This document shows positions 7,980 to 17,301 of a stretch of 41,763 nt of DNA, in pieces. The stretch comes from Boseongicola sp. SB0665_bin_10. Lineage in GTDB: Bacteria; Pseudomonadota; Alphaproteobacteria; Rhodobacterales; Rhodobacteraceae. Under the pieces are notes generated by a model. The model did no database searches and was not told the DNA's origin. It was given only the letters and a program-made list of their open reading frames with translations. The stretch is taken from NCBI GenBank assembly GCA_009838075.1, contig VXSG01000060.1, positions 1,186 to 42,948 of the forward strand, given 5' to 3'. Made by a program: the position numbers and the translations under genes. Within the stretch, counting starts at the first letter, position 1. Every line of letters starts with the position of its first letter.

Positions 7980-8668
7980 CCTATCAGGCAGGAACCACGG
8001 GCGTCGTCGTCCAGAACATCCAGCGCGCCGACCAGGAGATTGTCGATGGCCTGGCAGGCTTCGGGGTTGCCACGGTTCACGAGGCGCAGGGCCGCAAGGG
8101 CCTGCTGGCCGACTGCATAAGGCCAATTTACCCGGGGGCCCGCATTGCCGGCTCCGCTGTCACCATCCTTGCGCCGCCTTGCGACAACTGGATGATCCAT
8201 GTCGCGATCGAACAGCTCCAGCCAGGCGACGTGATGCTCCTGGGCACGATCACGCCGTCAAATGCCGGATATTTCGGCGATCTTCTGGCAACATCCGCCA
8301 AGGCGCGCGGTTGCCGCGGGCTGGTCATCGACGCGGGTGTCCGCGACGTCCGTGACCTCACCGAAATGGCCTTTCCGGTCTGGTCCAGGGCCGTGCATGC
8401 CCAGGGCACGGTCAAGGAATCGCTCGGCTCGGTCAACGTGCCCGTGGTTTGCGCCGGAGCGCTGGTCAATCCCGGCGATGTCGTCGTCGCCGACGATGAC
8501 GGTGTCTGCATTGTCCGCCGCGACGAAGCCGCGGAGGTGCTGGAGAAGGCGCGGGCACGCGAAGCCAACGAGGGCGCGAAACGCGCCCGGTTCGAGGCTG
8601 GCGAGTTCGGTCTCGACATCTACAACATGCGCGAGCGGCTGGCCGAGAAGGGCCTGAAATATGTCTGA
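7976..8668 (+). CDS. ligK: 4-carboxy-4-hydroxy-2-oxoadipate aldolase
   Basis: The 230-residue RraA-like class II aldolase splits 4-carboxy-4-hydroxy-2-oxoadipate into pyruvate and oxaloacetate, the last step of the pathway. Recognisable segments are [40 protein letters not shown], and the active-site region [17 protein letters not shown] with its R-D pair. Length is normal. It overlaps galB by 4 bp and galD by 8 bp, so translation is coupled. The same family is called GalC in Pseudomonas gallate catabolism. Confidence 0.93.
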   Translation: MTYQAGTTGVVVQNIQRADQEIVDGLAGFGVATVHEAQGRKGLLADCIRPIYPGARIAGSAVTILAPPCDNWMIHVAIEQLQPGDVMLLGTITPSNAGYFGDLLATSAKARGCRGLVIDAGVRDVRDLTEMAFPVWSRAVHAQGTVKESLGSVNVPVVCAGALVNPGDVVVADDDGVCIVRRDEAAEVLEKARAREANEGAKRARFEAGEFGLDIYNMRERLAEKGLKYV

Positions 8669-9716
8669 AGGGATCCGCTGCATGTGGATGCGCGGAGGGA
8701 CTTCCAAGGGCGGGTACTTTCTGGCCGAGGACTTGCCCGGCGACACGGCTGCGCGCGACGCGTTCCTCTTGCGCGCCATGGGTTCGCCGGATGCCCGCCA
8801 GATTGACGGGATGGGCGGCGCGGACCCCCTGACCTCCAAGGTCGCGGTTGTCGCGAAGTCCGCGCGTGAAGGCGTGGACGTCGACTACCTGTTCCTGCAG
8901 GTCTTCGTGGACCAGCCCCTCGTCACCGATGCCCAGAATTGCGGGAACATCCTGGCGGGAGTGGGCGCCTTCGCGATTGAGCGGGGACTGGTTCCAGCCA
9001 GGGATGGCGAGACGCCCGTCGCAATCTACATGGAAAACACCGGCCAGACAGCGGTTGCGCGGGTGGCAACGCCGGGCGGCAAGGCAACGTACGGGGGTGA
9101 GGCCAAGATTGACGGTGTTCCCGGCGGAGCCGCTGCTGTGCCACTGGCGTTCAAGGACACGGCAGGATCCTCCTGCGGCAACTTGCTGCCAACCGGGAAT
9201 GCCGTGGACGTGGTCGAGGACGTTGCCGTGACCATGATTGACAATGGCATGCCCTGCGTGGTGATGCGTGCCAGCGACATGGGCATCACCGGAGACGAAG
9301 CGCCGGAAGAGCTGGAGGCAAACACTCCACTGCGCAAGAAGATCGAGGCGATCCGCCTTGCCTGCGGCCCGATGATGAACCTGGGCGACGTGACTGGCAA
9401 GTCCGTGCCAAAGATGACCATGGTCAGCCCGCCTGCGAAGGGTGGCGCCATCGGCACGCGCACGTTCATCCCGCACCGCTGCCACAAGGCCATTGGCGTG
9501 CTCGGTGCCGTCAGCGTGGCGACCGCCTGCCTGACCCCGGGGTCGCCCGCCTATGACCTGGCGGATCGCGGCACGGGGCCGGAACGCAGCCTGTCGGTCG
9601 AGCATCCGACCGGCGAGATGACGGTCGTCGCGACGCTTGACCAGGCGGGCACCGTGAAGGAAGCCGCGATCCTGCGCACTGCACGCAAGTTGATGGATGG
9701 CGAGATTTACGCATGA
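8661..9716 (+). CDS. galD: 4-oxalomesaconate tautomerase (PrpF family, GalD)
   Basis: The 351-residue protein interconverts keto and enol tautomers of 4-oxalomesaconate so that the GalB hydratase can act. It has the PrpF/GalD signatures [14 protein letters not shown] at the N-terminus, [18 protein letters not shown] near the middle, and [19 protein letters not shown] near the end. The cysteine in QNCGN and the paired one in the C-terminal half are typical of the diaminopimelate-epimerase fold. It starts 8 bp inside ligK and ends in an ATGA overlap with ligI. Its pairing with GalB rather than LigJ is coherent. Confidence 0.92.
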   Translation: MSEGIRCMWMRGGTSKGGYFLAEDLPGDTAARDAFLLRAMGSPDARQIDGMGGADPLTSKVAVVAKSAREGVDVDYLFLQVFVDQPLVTDAQNCGNILAGVGAFAIERGLVPARDGETPVAIYMENTGQTAVARVATPGGKATYGGEAKIDGVPGGAAAVPLAFKDTAGSSCGNLLPTGNAVDVVEDVAVTMIDNGMPCVVMRASDMGITGDEAPEELEANTPLRKKIEAIRLACGPMMNLGDVTGKSVPKMTMVSPPAKGGAIGTRTFIPHRCHKAIGVLGAVSVATACLTPGSPAYDLADRGTGPERSLSVEHPTGEMTVVATLDQAGTVKEAAILRTARKLMDGEIYA

Positions 9717-10597
9717 CCGAGCAGAAAATGGACGCCGACTGGCTGGTCTTTCATCCAGGCCCGAAGAAACCGGACCTTGCGCTTCCCGAAGGGGCCGTTG
9801 ACGCGCACTGCCATGTCTTTGGCCCGTCGCCCGAATTCCCCTATGCGCCGGAGCGCAAGTACACGCCATGCAATGCGGGCAAGGACAAGCTCTTTGCGCT
9901 GCGCGATCATCTTGGGTTTGCGCGCAACGTCATCGTGCAGGCGACCTGCCACGGCAAGGACAACAGCGCGATGGTCGACGCCTGTCGCACGGCCGGTGAC
10001 CTGGCGCGCGGCGTCGCGAGCGTGGGCGCCGACATCGCGCGCGAAGAGCTGGCGGAAATGCATCAGGCAGGCGTGCGCGGCGTTCGGTTCAACTTCGTCA
10101 AGCGCCTTGTGGATGCCACGCCCAAGGAGGTGTTCATCGGCATCGCCGAGAAAATCCAGGAATTCCACTGGTCGATCGTGGTCTATTTCGAGGCTGCCGA
10201 CCTGGAAGAGCTTGAGCCGTTTCTCAAGCGGCTGCCGGGGATCGTGGTCGTTGATCACATGGGCCGGCCGGATGTGACCAAGGGTGTCGATCACCCGGAT
10301 TTCGAGCGCTTCATCCGGCTGATGGCCACGAACGAAAACATATGGACCAAGGTCACATGCCCCGAACGGCTGACGGTTTCCGGTCCGCCTTACGACGATG
10401 TCATGCCCTACTACCGGGAAATCGTGGATCGCTTCGAAGACCGGGTGTTGTGGGGCACCGACTGGCCCCATCCCAACATGAAATCTCACATGCCGGATGA
10501 CGGGGCGCTGGTTGACTGCATTCCCCGGATCGCACGCACAAAGGCGCAGCAGGAAAAGCTGCTCGTGACCAATCCAATGCGGCTCTACTGGACTTGA
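9713..10597 (+). CDS. ligI: 2-pyrone-4,6-dicarboxylate lactonase
   Basis: The 294-residue amidohydrolase-superfamily enzyme hydrolyses 2-pyrone-4,6-dicarboxylate (PDC), the product of LigC, to 4-oxalomesaconate. Residues 29-38 read VDAHCHVFGP, giving the HxH pair at 32 and 34. Later conserved parts are NVIVQATCHGKDNSAM, VRGVRFNFVKRL, VVDHMGRP, and LWGTDWPHPN with the catalytic aspartate. Length and order match LigI of Sphingobium. It is the last gene of the rightward operon. No clear terminator follows. Confidence 0.94.
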   Translation: MTEQKMDADWLVFHPGPKKPDLALPEGAVDAHCHVFGPSPEFPYAPERKYTPCNAGKDKLFALRDHLGFARNVIVQATCHGKDNSAMVDACRTAGDLARGVASVGADIAREELAEMHQAGVRGVRFNFVKRLVDATPKEVFIGIAEKIQEFHWSIVVYFEAADLEELEPFLKRLPGIVVVDHMGRPDVTKGVDHPDFERFIRLMATNENIWTKVTCPERLTVSGPPYDDVMPYYREIVDRFEDRVLWGTDWPHPNMKSHMPDDGALVDCIPRIARTKAQQEKLLVTNPMRLYWT

Positions 10598-10770
10598 CGC
10601 CGTGAATCCTCCGCCGCCTGGAGGCAACGGCTACCCGGCCAGGATGCGCGGCAGCCCGCACGCGCCGCAGGGCCGGTTTCCGGGGGCAAGGAATTCGGGA
10701 GGTTGTTCCGGGCGGCGTTCACGTCACGGTCAAGAACCGGTCGTCGGCCGGCACCCGCGAAACCGTCAGT
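10585..10770 (-). pseudogene. TnpB-like C-terminal fragment A (transposase fossil)
   Basis: On the minus strand the frame reads LDRDVNAARNNL, with the invariant core at 10713-10732, then an ETGPAARAG tail, and ends at TAG 10585-10587. D-R-D-x-N-A-A-R-N is the hallmark closing the zinc ribbon of IS200/IS605 TnpB proteins. No cysteine pair or upstream catalytic part remains; the sequence to the right is the ABM-like gene. It partly runs antisense to the last bases of ligI. Confidence 0.6.
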
Positions 10771-11065
10771 GGGACTCTTGCAGGAGCACGCCGCTTGCCT
10801 CGATTTGCGGCGGCCCGGCAAGTCGCGACGAAAGATCCTTCCAGACCGACCGAATGCCCGGCGTTGCCATCCTGGCCTGCTCTTCACTTCGCCAAATCGC
10901 AACAACCGACCATGTGCCGTCCTCGTTGGGCACATGGGAGGTATTGATCAGGCCGTCGATGTCATCAGGTCGAATCGCCGCGCGCATCTCCCTTTCGAAA
11001 TCCGCCTGGCCGTCTTCCGTGTCAAACTCAGGTGCCATCCTGTAAGTCGTGCGGCGAATGAACAT
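10766..11065 (-). CDS. small protein of the antibiotic-biosynthesis-monooxygenase (ABM)-like fold
   Basis: The 99-residue product starts at ATG 11065, preceded by GGAAGGAG. A longer frame to 11209 lacks such a site. The pattern, a beta strand with MFIRRTTYRM, an acidic helix, then DGLINTSHVPNEDGTWSVVAIWRSEEQARM, is that of dimeric ferredoxin-like ABM/YgiN-type proteins, in which the V-A-I-W strand and the following helix are typical. Substrate unknown; such proteins range from quinol monooxygenases to non-catalytic stress proteins. It stands alone, opposite the lig operon. Confidence 0.65.
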   Translation of the reverse strand: MFIRRTTYRMAPEFDTEDGQADFEREMRAAIRPDDIDGLINTSHVPNEDGTWSVVAIWRSEEQARMATPGIRSVWKDLSSRLAGPPQIEASGVLLQESH

Positions 11066-11170
11066 GGCGGCTCCTTCCAAGACCCTCGGGTCCCCGGAAT
11101 GCGCCACTGCATCCCATTGGACCATATATGCTTGACTGAACGCAAAGTTCAGCCACACACCGTTCCGCGT

Positions 11171-11345
11171 CATGCCCCGGCAACCCGGCGGCACATGAAT
11201 CCCGGACATCCTCGGACGCGCCGGGACGACTCGGCAAGTCGCAATTCCCGCCCAGCCACCGCAACCCCGCGACGGCGAATGTCCCGTGTCGCATTGATGT
11301 CACGGTCAGGCACCAATTCGCAACCACCGCAGGCAGACTCGCGCA
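11171..11345 (-). pseudogene. TnpB-like C-terminal fragment B (transposase fossil)
   Basis: Read on the minus strand: ESACGGCEL, then PDRDINATRDIRRRG, then about 35 residues to TGA at 11171-11173. The CxxC and the D-R-D-I-N-A-x-R match the second half of a TnpB zinc ribbon closely, with two changes from A-A-R-N. It overlaps the run-on 3' end of the HigA-like gene in another frame. Nothing of the RuvC-like catalytic part is left. Confidence 0.65.
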
Positions 11346-11713
11346 TCCAGGTGCATCAGCCAGCGACATGACAGTCCGCGCTGGTGGCGTGAACACTGCA
11401 ACGACACCAACGTCCCGCCTCCGGAAGACACGCCGTGTCTGGCCGGCAGGCGCCGAATTGCATTGCCGGTCCCCTGGCTGGCACGCGCGAGATCGCGCCG
11501 GCCCTGAAGATTCAAACTGAACTGCGCCTCGGCACCGATCCGATGCCCGAAGCGCAGGGCCGTGTCGCCGGTGATCGAACGCTTGCCTGCGATGATCTGC
11601 GAGACACGGTTGGCGGGCACCTCAGCTTGACGCGCGTGTTCGGCTGTCCCGACACCCGGCTCGGCCAATTCGTCCTTGAGAACCGAGCCGTGATGCACCT
11701 GTTTCATGTACAT
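11306..11713 (-). CDS. higA: HigA-family antitoxin (XRE), orphan, with C-terminal run-on
   Basis: ATG 11713 follows AAGGAAG. The first ~100 residues match HigA antidotes: HHGSVLKDELAEPGVGTAEHARQ, then VPANRVSQIIAGKRSITGDT, TALRFGH, and NAIRRLPAR. The 135-residue frame continues about 35 residues past the usual end into sequence that in another frame is a TnpB fossil, so the original stop has probably been lost. The higB toxin that normally precedes it is absent; an IS5-like transposase fragment occupies that place. Some core residues are unusual (EHARQAEVP for the usual EFARQ-x-VP), so the gene may be decaying. Confidence 0.7.
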   Translation of the reverse strand: MYMKQVHHGSVLKDELAEPGVGTAEHARQAEVPANRVSQIIAGKRSITGDTALRFGHRIGAEAQFSLNLQGRRDLARASQGTGNAIRRLPARHGVSSGGGTLVSLQCSRHQRGLSCRWLMHLDARVCLRWLRIGA

Positions 11714-11723
11714 GGTCTTCCTT

Positions 11724-11927
11724 TCACGCACGGCAATCGACGAATTCAGCGTTGGACGGACCTGGCCGACCGTTTGGCCAACCGCATGTCCAGCTCGCGC
11801 CGGCGACCCTTCCAGGTGGCGCTGTGGAAAGCGGTTCGATTGATGCCCGCTCATCATCCACCAAATCGGTTTCAAATCCGCGCATCAGTCGTCTATACTG
11901 CCCCCAAGTGGTCTCATTCCAAGCCAT
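11724..11927 (-). mobile_element. N-terminal remnant of an IS5-family transposase
   Basis: The 67-residue frame begins MAWNETTWGQYRR and continues FETDLVDDERASIEP. This follows the N-terminus of IS5-family (IS1031-like) transposases, MAWTE-T-R-YRR, then SDLTD-EW-LIEP. After about 35 residues the match breaks down, and the DDE catalytic part is absent. It lies directly upstream of, and in line with, the orphan HigA gene. A stem-loop (CCCCTGAC / GTCAGAGGGG, one bulged base) sits just outside its start at 11935-11962; whether it belongs to an IS end I cannot tell. Confidence 0.6.
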
Positions 11928-12042
11928 GCGGCCGCCCCTGACCGATGTGAACGTCAGAGGGGGAGTGTCGCGTTTGGGGAGACCACTCCGCTTTTGGGTC
12001 AGGCCTTGAATGGTGGGGCCGCCTGCGAGCTGGACAGATCAG

Positions 12043-12054
12043 AATTGATCAATT
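12043..12054. promoter_or_regulatory. 12-bp palindrome before the TAXI-TRAP operon
   Basis: AATTGATCAATT is a perfect palindrome immediately before the GGGAGG ribosome site of the binding-protein gene. Its position in the leader suggests an operator, but a single short palindrome is weak evidence. Confidence 0.3.
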
Positions 12055-12065
12055 GGGAGGACATC

Positions 12066-13106
12066 ATGATCAAGAATTTCGTTGGTGCGGGACTGGCGAT
12101 CGGACTTGTTGCCGGCACGGCATCTGCACAAGTCATCCTTACGGCTGAGACCGGACCGCCCGGCACGGTTCCCTTCACTTCGATGACGGCGCTGGCGGAA
12201 ATCGCCGCGACCGAGGGCGTGGCGGACTTTCAGGTTGCCGACAGCCAGACGCTGACAAACTCCTTGCAGAACGTGGCAGAGGGCAAAACGGATGTTTCCG
12301 GTGCACCCTTGATCCTGACCTTCCTGATGTCCAAGGGCGCTGGCCCCTACGCCAAGCTGGGCGCTGAGACGGGCACCGAATTGATAGGCAATGTGCGTGC
12401 ACTCTTCACCTACAACTACGGCGGTTTCGGACTCTACGCTTACGACAGCTCGAGCGTCAAAGGCTGGAATGATGTTGCCGGGAAGACCATCCTGAACGGT
12501 CCGCCACGCGGTGCCGCGCTGACGAACGATCGCGGAATCCTTCAATTGGTCAGCGGCGTTGAAGACGGCAAGGACTACAAGGGCCTCCAGGTGAACTGGG
12601 GTCAGATGGCCAAGACCATCACGGACGGGTCTGCGGACGCGATGATGCTTCCGGTCACGTTCCCGGACACACGCATCACCCGTTCCCTGGCGGCCGGTGA
12701 CATGACGCTTTGGTCCATCCCGAAGGAGATCTGGGAAGGCGAGGCGATGCAGAAGTACATCAAGAGCCCCGGGACCGCCGGCATCGTCTTTGATCTCAAG
12801 GACATCGCACCGCAAAAGGGTCTGACGATCGTCAGCGAAGACGGGATCTGGCGCAGCCCGACGACCGTGGGCGCGGAAGTCGTGCACAAGAACCTGGACG
12901 ATGCCACGGCCAAGGCGCTGACGGCGGCCATGCTCGCAAACGTTGACACGTTCCTGTCCAAGGCACCCTTCATGGCGACGACAAACATGGGCACCGTCGG
13001 ATTCGGGCTTTGCGGCGCCGTGCCGCTCAAGTACCACCCCGGGGCCGTGGCTGCATATGAAGAGGCCGGCCTAATGGTGCCGGACTGTGCGAAGCCTGAG
13101 TCCTAA
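12066..13106 (+). CDS. TAXI-family TRAP transporter substrate-binding protein
   Basis: ATG 12066 is preceded by GGGAGG; the 346-residue product begins with a Sec signal peptide (FVGAGLAIGLVAGTASAQ, cleavage likely after residue ~21). TAXI features follow: ILTAETGPPGTVPFTSMTAL near the mature start, a polar pocket region, then LWSIPKEIW and PFMATTNMGTVGF late. It would bind an organic acid in the periplasm and deliver it to the membrane component 77 bp downstream. Sitting between the two halves of the protocatechuate pathway, an aromatic acid such as protocatechuate is a reasonable but unproven substrate. Confidence 0.82.
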   Translation: MIKNFVGAGLAIGLVAGTASAQVILTAETGPPGTVPFTSMTALAEIAATEGVADFQVADSQTLTNSLQNVAEGKTDVSGAPLILTFLMSKGAGPYAKLGAETGTELIGNVRALFTYNYGGFGLYAYDSSSVKGWNDVAGKTILNGPPRGAALTNDRGILQLVSGVEDGKDYKGLQVNWGQMAKTITDGSADAMMLPVTFPDTRITRSLAAGDMTLWSIPKEIWEGEAMQKYIKSPGTAGIVFDLKDIAPQKGLTIVSEDGIWRSPTTVGAEVVHKNLDDATAKALTAAMLANVDTFLSKAPFMATTNMGTVGFGLCGAVPLKYHPGAVAAYEEAGLMVPDCAKPES

Positions 13107-13183
13107 GGCTCCGAGGACGTAAGTTCCGATCGGGGCCGCGGCGGCGTCGCGGCCCCGGCAAGGTTGAAGGCGGGCGAGCCAGG

Positions 13184-15547
13184 ATGCCGGAAGCTGAAAC
13201 CGCAACCAAGGAGTCAAGGAGCATCGCCAGCCTGTCGGTCTTCTGGCTTTCAGTGTTCTTTGTGGTTCTTGGCATGATCAACGCCATGCCGGGCATTCCG
13301 GGGCTTGATCGACTGGCGGTCGAGATTTCGGGCAACCCGGAATTCATCATCCGCAAATTCCCGTTCGAATATTACTACCCGTTTGCCTTTGCAGTGATGA
13401 TGCTGATCGTCGCGCTGCACCACTCGATCTGGCGGGCCTGGAGGGACAAGGGTGCCGTCCCCCGCGGTTTTGGCCTGGCGATGGATGTCGCATTGGTGGT
13501 CATGGCATTGACCATTGCCGTCACCTACCTGGCCGAAATCGAATCCGTTTGCATCATCGACCAGTTCACGGGCGACCGCGCCCGACTGATCGCGGAAAGC
13601 CTGCAGATCGAGAAGGACAACGCCGCATTGTTCGGCTTGCCCGAGCCGACGACGGTCGACGACCCGCAGTGCCTGAACACCACCGGCCCGTGGCTTGTGC
13701 TCATCATCGGCTTGGCGGTCGTCGTCTTCCTGGCCTACAACGTCAAGGTCTGGGGCCTTCCGCTGGTTCTCGTCGCCATTCTTGTGGCCGCCTACACGAT
13801 CGCGACAGTGCTGGTCTGGTACTTTTTCGGCGTGGAGGACATCAACAAGTACCTGGTGACCAAGATCGGCGGCGAGCCGCGATTGCTGTCCGACGGAAGG
13901 CCCCGCGTCCATGACATCCTGGTCAACAATGCCTCCGGCCTGCTGGGCCGCTTCATGGACATCATCCTGAACGAGATCTTTCCCTACCTGATCCTTGGAT
14001 CCCTGTTCGGCGCGTCGGCGGGCGGAAAGTCGCTGATCAAGGTTGCGTTCCGCTGGACAAGGAATCTCAGTGGCGGACCGGCGCATGCGGCCATCGTTTC
14101 ATCGGCCATGTTCGGAACGATCTCGGGCGGGCCGATCGTGAATGTCCTGTCGACCGGCGTGCTCACGATCCCGATGATGATCAAGAGAGGCTTTTCACGA
14201 GTCTTCGCCGGCGGGATGGAGGCGGCCGCCTCCTCGGGCGGGTCGATCATGCCGCCGGTCATGGGCGTTGCCGCATTCATATTGGCGGCCCTTACGGGGG
14301 TTCCGTACAGCGAGGTGATCGTTGCCGCGGCGCTGCCTGCGGTTGCCTATTTCCTGTGCCTGTTCCTTTCGGTCGTGTTCCAGGCACGCAAGCAGAAAAT
14401 CAAGCCGATCGGCAAATTGACCGACGACATGCACATGGACCGCCAGGATGTTCTGAACCTGGTGATGATCTTCCTGCCGATCCTCATCATTCTGGTCCTC
14501 TTGCTGACCAGCAAGGAAAGCGTCGGTTGTGGCATCCTTGGCGGTCTCATGGGCGCCGAACGCGTCTTCATCGATGGCGGCGGGTGCCGCGTTGAAAGCC
14601 TGTCCTGGTTTCTCAAGCTCGTTCAAAACGCCGCCGGAGACGCGGGCAGTGCCGGCTGGTGGGCCGTATTCGTGCTGTGCTTTGCCCTGTTCCTGGATCC
14701 GGAGATGCGCGCCAAGCCGGCAAGGCTGCTGCAGTCCTTTGCAGAGGCGGGGACCTTGATCGCGACCCTCTACCTGATGTTCCTTGCCGTCTCGATCATT
14801 GACTTCTGCCTGAAGTTCACCGGCATGCCGTTCTTCATCTCGCTCGACGTGCTGCAATGGCTCCAAAGCCTGGACCTCGGCGCTGACGGCTCGGTTCTGT
14901 TCCAGTTCGCGGCACTTGTCGCGACCATGTTGCTCGCGGTACTTCTCGGCATGGGGATGCCGGCGGTGCCGGCCTACATCAATGTCGCCCTGTTGATGGG
15001 GCCCATGCTTGCGGGCCTGGGAATCTCTGTCTTCTCGGCGCACATGTTCATCTTCTATTTCGCGGTTGCCTCGGCGATCACGCCGCCGGTGGCGCTCGCA
15101 GCCTTCGCGGCGGCGACAATCACGAAGGCCGAGCCGATGTCGACCGGCTTTGCCGCCGTCCGTGTCGGGATCGTGATGTTCGTGATCCCGTTCGTTTTCG
15201 CACTCTATCCGGAAATCCTGCTGATCGAGGCGGCAGTGATCGATCCGGGCACAAGCGTTGGCAGCGAATTGAGGTACTTGCCCGGATACACCGGCGAGGT
15301 GCAGTGGGGCCCGCTGGGCTGGTTGCTCCTGCGCATGTTGCTCGCCCTGTTCCTGCTGGCGAGTGCCTTGGCGCGCTTCGATCGTGCGTCGCTGCCATTT
15401 TGGGACGTCGCCATCCGGCTGGCCCTGGCCTTCCTGGTGCTGACAAAGGATCCGGTGGTCTACGGCGCGGCGGTTGCCGTGGCCATTGCATGGCTGGTCC
15501 TGCATTTCGTCAGGCACCGGCACGCGGGTGCCGAGCGCGGCGCATAG
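13184..15547 (+). CDS. TRAP transporter fused 4TM/12TM permease (TAXI type)
   Basis: The 787-residue, strongly hydrophobic protein has about 16-18 predicted membrane segments. The small (Q-like) part is near the N-terminus. The large (M-like) part carries SGGPAHAAIVSSAMFGTISG, VLSTGVLTIPMM, EAAASSGGSIMPPVMG and GMGMPAVPAYINVA, which are M-subunit signatures. Two non-membrane insertions (about 120-165, 445-480) are longer than usual. Fusion of both membrane subunits is normal for TAXI systems. It forms a two-gene operon with the upstream binding protein and should drive sodium- or proton-coupled uptake. Confidence 0.88.
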   Translation: MPEAETATKESRSIASLSVFWLSVFFVVLGMINAMPGIPGLDRLAVEISGNPEFIIRKFPFEYYYPFAFAVMMLIVALHHSIWRAWRDKGAVPRGFGLAMDVALVVMALTIAVTYLAEIESVCIIDQFTGDRARLIAESLQIEKDNAALFGLPEPTTVDDPQCLNTTGPWLVLIIGLAVVVFLAYNVKVWGLPLVLVAILVAAYTIATVLVWYFFGVEDINKYLVTKIGGEPRLLSDGRPRVHDILVNNASGLLGRFMDIILNEIFPYLILGSLFGASAGGKSLIKVAFRWTRNLSGGPAHAAIVSSAMFGTISGGPIVNVLSTGVLTIPMMIKRGFSRVFAGGMEAAASSGGSIMPPVMGVAAFILAALTGVPYSEVIVAAALPAVAYFLCLFLSVVFQARKQKIKPIGKLTDDMHMDRQDVLNLVMIFLPILIILVLLLTSKESVGCGILGGLMGAERVFIDGGGCRVESLSWFLKLVQNAAGDAGSAGWWAVFVLCFALFLDPEMRAKPARLLQSFAEAGTLIATLYLMFLAVSIIDFCLKFTGMPFFISLDVLQWLQSLDLGADGSVLFQFAALVATMLLAVLLGMGMPAVPAYINVALLMGPMLAGLGISVFSAHMFIFYFAVASAITPPVALAAFAAATITKAEPMSTGFAAVRVGIVMFVIPFVFALYPEILLIEAAVIDPGTSVGSELRYLPGYTGEVQWGPLGWLLLRMLLALFLLASALARFDRASLPFWDVAIRLALAFLVLTKDPVVYGAAVAVAIAWLVLHFVRHRHAGAERGA

Positions 15548-16155
15548 GCCGCGCACGCGTGAGATGAAGAAACCGCCCGGAGCGGAATCGCGTTGGTTCC
15601 CGCAGCAGTTGGGCCCCGGAAATCGAGCCAGCCCTGCAAGCAGGACGCGAGGTCGTGCCGAGAAACGCGGAGACGGCAGGGACTGACGCACTTCCTGCGG
15701 AAACAGGTCGCGGCGGCGCGTTCCGACCGCAGCCGCTCGTCCATCGGTCTCGACATTGGCCGGGCTTCTCGTTTGGACGGACCGCATGCGGCAACGGGCA
15801 TCGGCCCCGGGAGCGGAGCACGCCGATCAACCACGGTTCAGGGTCACGGCGGACGGCGTCCCTGTCGAAGGCGACGACGAACGGATTCGTGTCGGGTCGA
15901 TCCAGCGGGACGATACCGACTTTCCCCTCCATCCCCTGGCGGCCTCCGGCGATGTCGAAGCGACCGTTTCCGGCCTTGAGATGGACTTCTGGAGCCGCTT
16001 CGGCATGGACGCCGGCTGGAGGCGTCGGAAGCCATTGGTCATCGTGCAAGCGTGACGGCTGGCCATTCCTTCCGGCGCCGTCCCTTGACACCGGGCCGCG
16101 CAACGCGGCACATGGCAACCGTCTTGGGCAGCTATCACACGGTCCATCTTGAGCC
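15548..16155. other. gap with one possible gene fragment (15756-16055, +)
   Basis: No established gene. A TTG-started plus-strand frame of 99 codons (15756-16055) has GC-rich third positions in its second half, and protein-like composition (GDDERIRVGSIQRDDTDF, then LEMDFWSRFGMDAGWRR). I do not recognise it and see no ribosome site. It may be the tail of a decayed gene. The rest holds nothing I can identify. Confidence 0.35.
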
Positions 16156-17232
16156 ATGAACAAGACATTCGACGAGCCAGGCGCTGACCACGCCGTTCGC
16201 AAGGACGTCGAGGCGGCATTGAACGCCGGCATCCTGACCGAGGTCCAGGCATCGCGGTTCCTCGCCCTCGTCGCCGACCGGAACGCTGCGGAGGGTGACG
16301 AGCCCTTCACCGTCTTCCGGGGCATGAACGAGATCTTCATCATCGCCGGGCTGATGATCCTGTCCTTCGGATGGACGGTTTGCGTCAGCGCCCTGGCAAC
16401 CGGTTCAGGTTTCCAGGACAAAGAGGTGATCCCCTGGGCCTGCACCGCCGCGCTCCTGCCCCTGCTGTTTCTGTCGGAGTACTTCATCCGCCGCCGCATG
16501 GTCGGTCCGGCAATCGCGCTGGCGCTGCTCTTCGCCATCAACGCCCTGATCGGCATCTGGCCCCTCGTGGAAGGCGACGCACCCTCGATCTTCGGGAGCC
16601 ACGAAAACCTGCCGACGACGTTGCTCCTTTCCGGTGGCGCCCTGTGCCTCTGGTGGCTGCGCTACCGGGTCCCCTTCGCCATGGCGCCGATCGCCTTGGC
16701 GTTTGTCACGGCAGCCTTGGTGTTTGCGGCCGACAGGGCCGAGACGTTGACGAGCTTCCGGGACATCTTCCTGTTCTCCGGCACTGGCCCGTTCGCCTGG
16801 ATCACGCTGGCGGCCGGACTGGGTGCGCTTGCGGTTGCGCTCGCATTTGATGTCAGCGACCCGCACAGGGTGACGCGCCGGGCCGCGCATGGGTTCTGGC
16901 TGCACATCGTTGCCGCTCCCGCGATCGTCAACACCGTCGCCCTTTCCCTGCTCGATGCCGGCCATCCTGCAGCACTGTTCCCCGTCCTGGCGCTCTTTGC
17001 CGCCTTTGCGGTGATCATCGACCGCAGGTCGTTCCTGCTGGCCTCCTGCCTTCACGTCGTCGCCCTGGCGAATGCCGTGACCGAAGGCGAGGGGGCGTGG
17101 GCCGCGATCCTGGGCCTGGGCGTCGTCCTGCTGGCGCTTGGTTCCTTCTGGACATATGTGAGGTCCCGGCTGGTCGGGATCCTGCCCGCCTGGTTCCCGA
17201 GGCATGTCCTGCCACCCGTCCACCCTGGCTGA
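16156..17232 (+). CDS. DUF2157-like integral membrane protein
   Basis: The 358-residue protein has a short soluble N-terminus (DVEAALNAGILTEVQASRFLALV), the kind of segment that opens DUF2157 proteins, followed by about ten hydrophobic helices from residue ~57 to ~340. Function of this family is unknown. The ATG at 16156 lacks a strong ribosome site, so the start is uncertain by a few codons. It stands alone with large flanking gaps. Confidence 0.65.
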   Translation: MNKTFDEPGADHAVRKDVEAALNAGILTEVQASRFLALVADRNAAEGDEPFTVFRGMNEIFIIAGLMILSFGWTVCVSALATGSGFQDKEVIPWACTAALLPLLFLSEYFIRRRMVGPAIALALLFAINALIGIWPLVEGDAPSIFGSHENLPTTLLLSGGALCLWWLRYRVPFAMAPIALAFVTAALVFAADRAETLTSFRDIFLFSGTGPFAWITLAAGLGALAVALAFDVSDPHRVTRRAAHGFWLHIVAAPAIVNTVALSLLDAGHPAALFPVLALFAAFAVIIDRRSFLLASCLHVVALANAVTEGEGAWAAILGLGVVLLALGSFWTYVRSRLVGILPAWFPRHVLPPVHPG

Positions 17233-17301
17233 AGATCAGCAACCCCGATGTCCCGCACCGCCCCGCCTGGGCAGTCACATGCGGTCCATCCCCATCGCCC
17301 G

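Noticed and set aside
8466-9869. 467-codon minus-strand open frame
   Set aside because: It is antisense to ligK, galD and ligI, whose identities are secure.
14195-15787. 530-codon minus-strand open frame
   Set aside because: It is antisense to the TAXI-TRAP permease, with Q/R/H-rich translation typical of a shadow frame.
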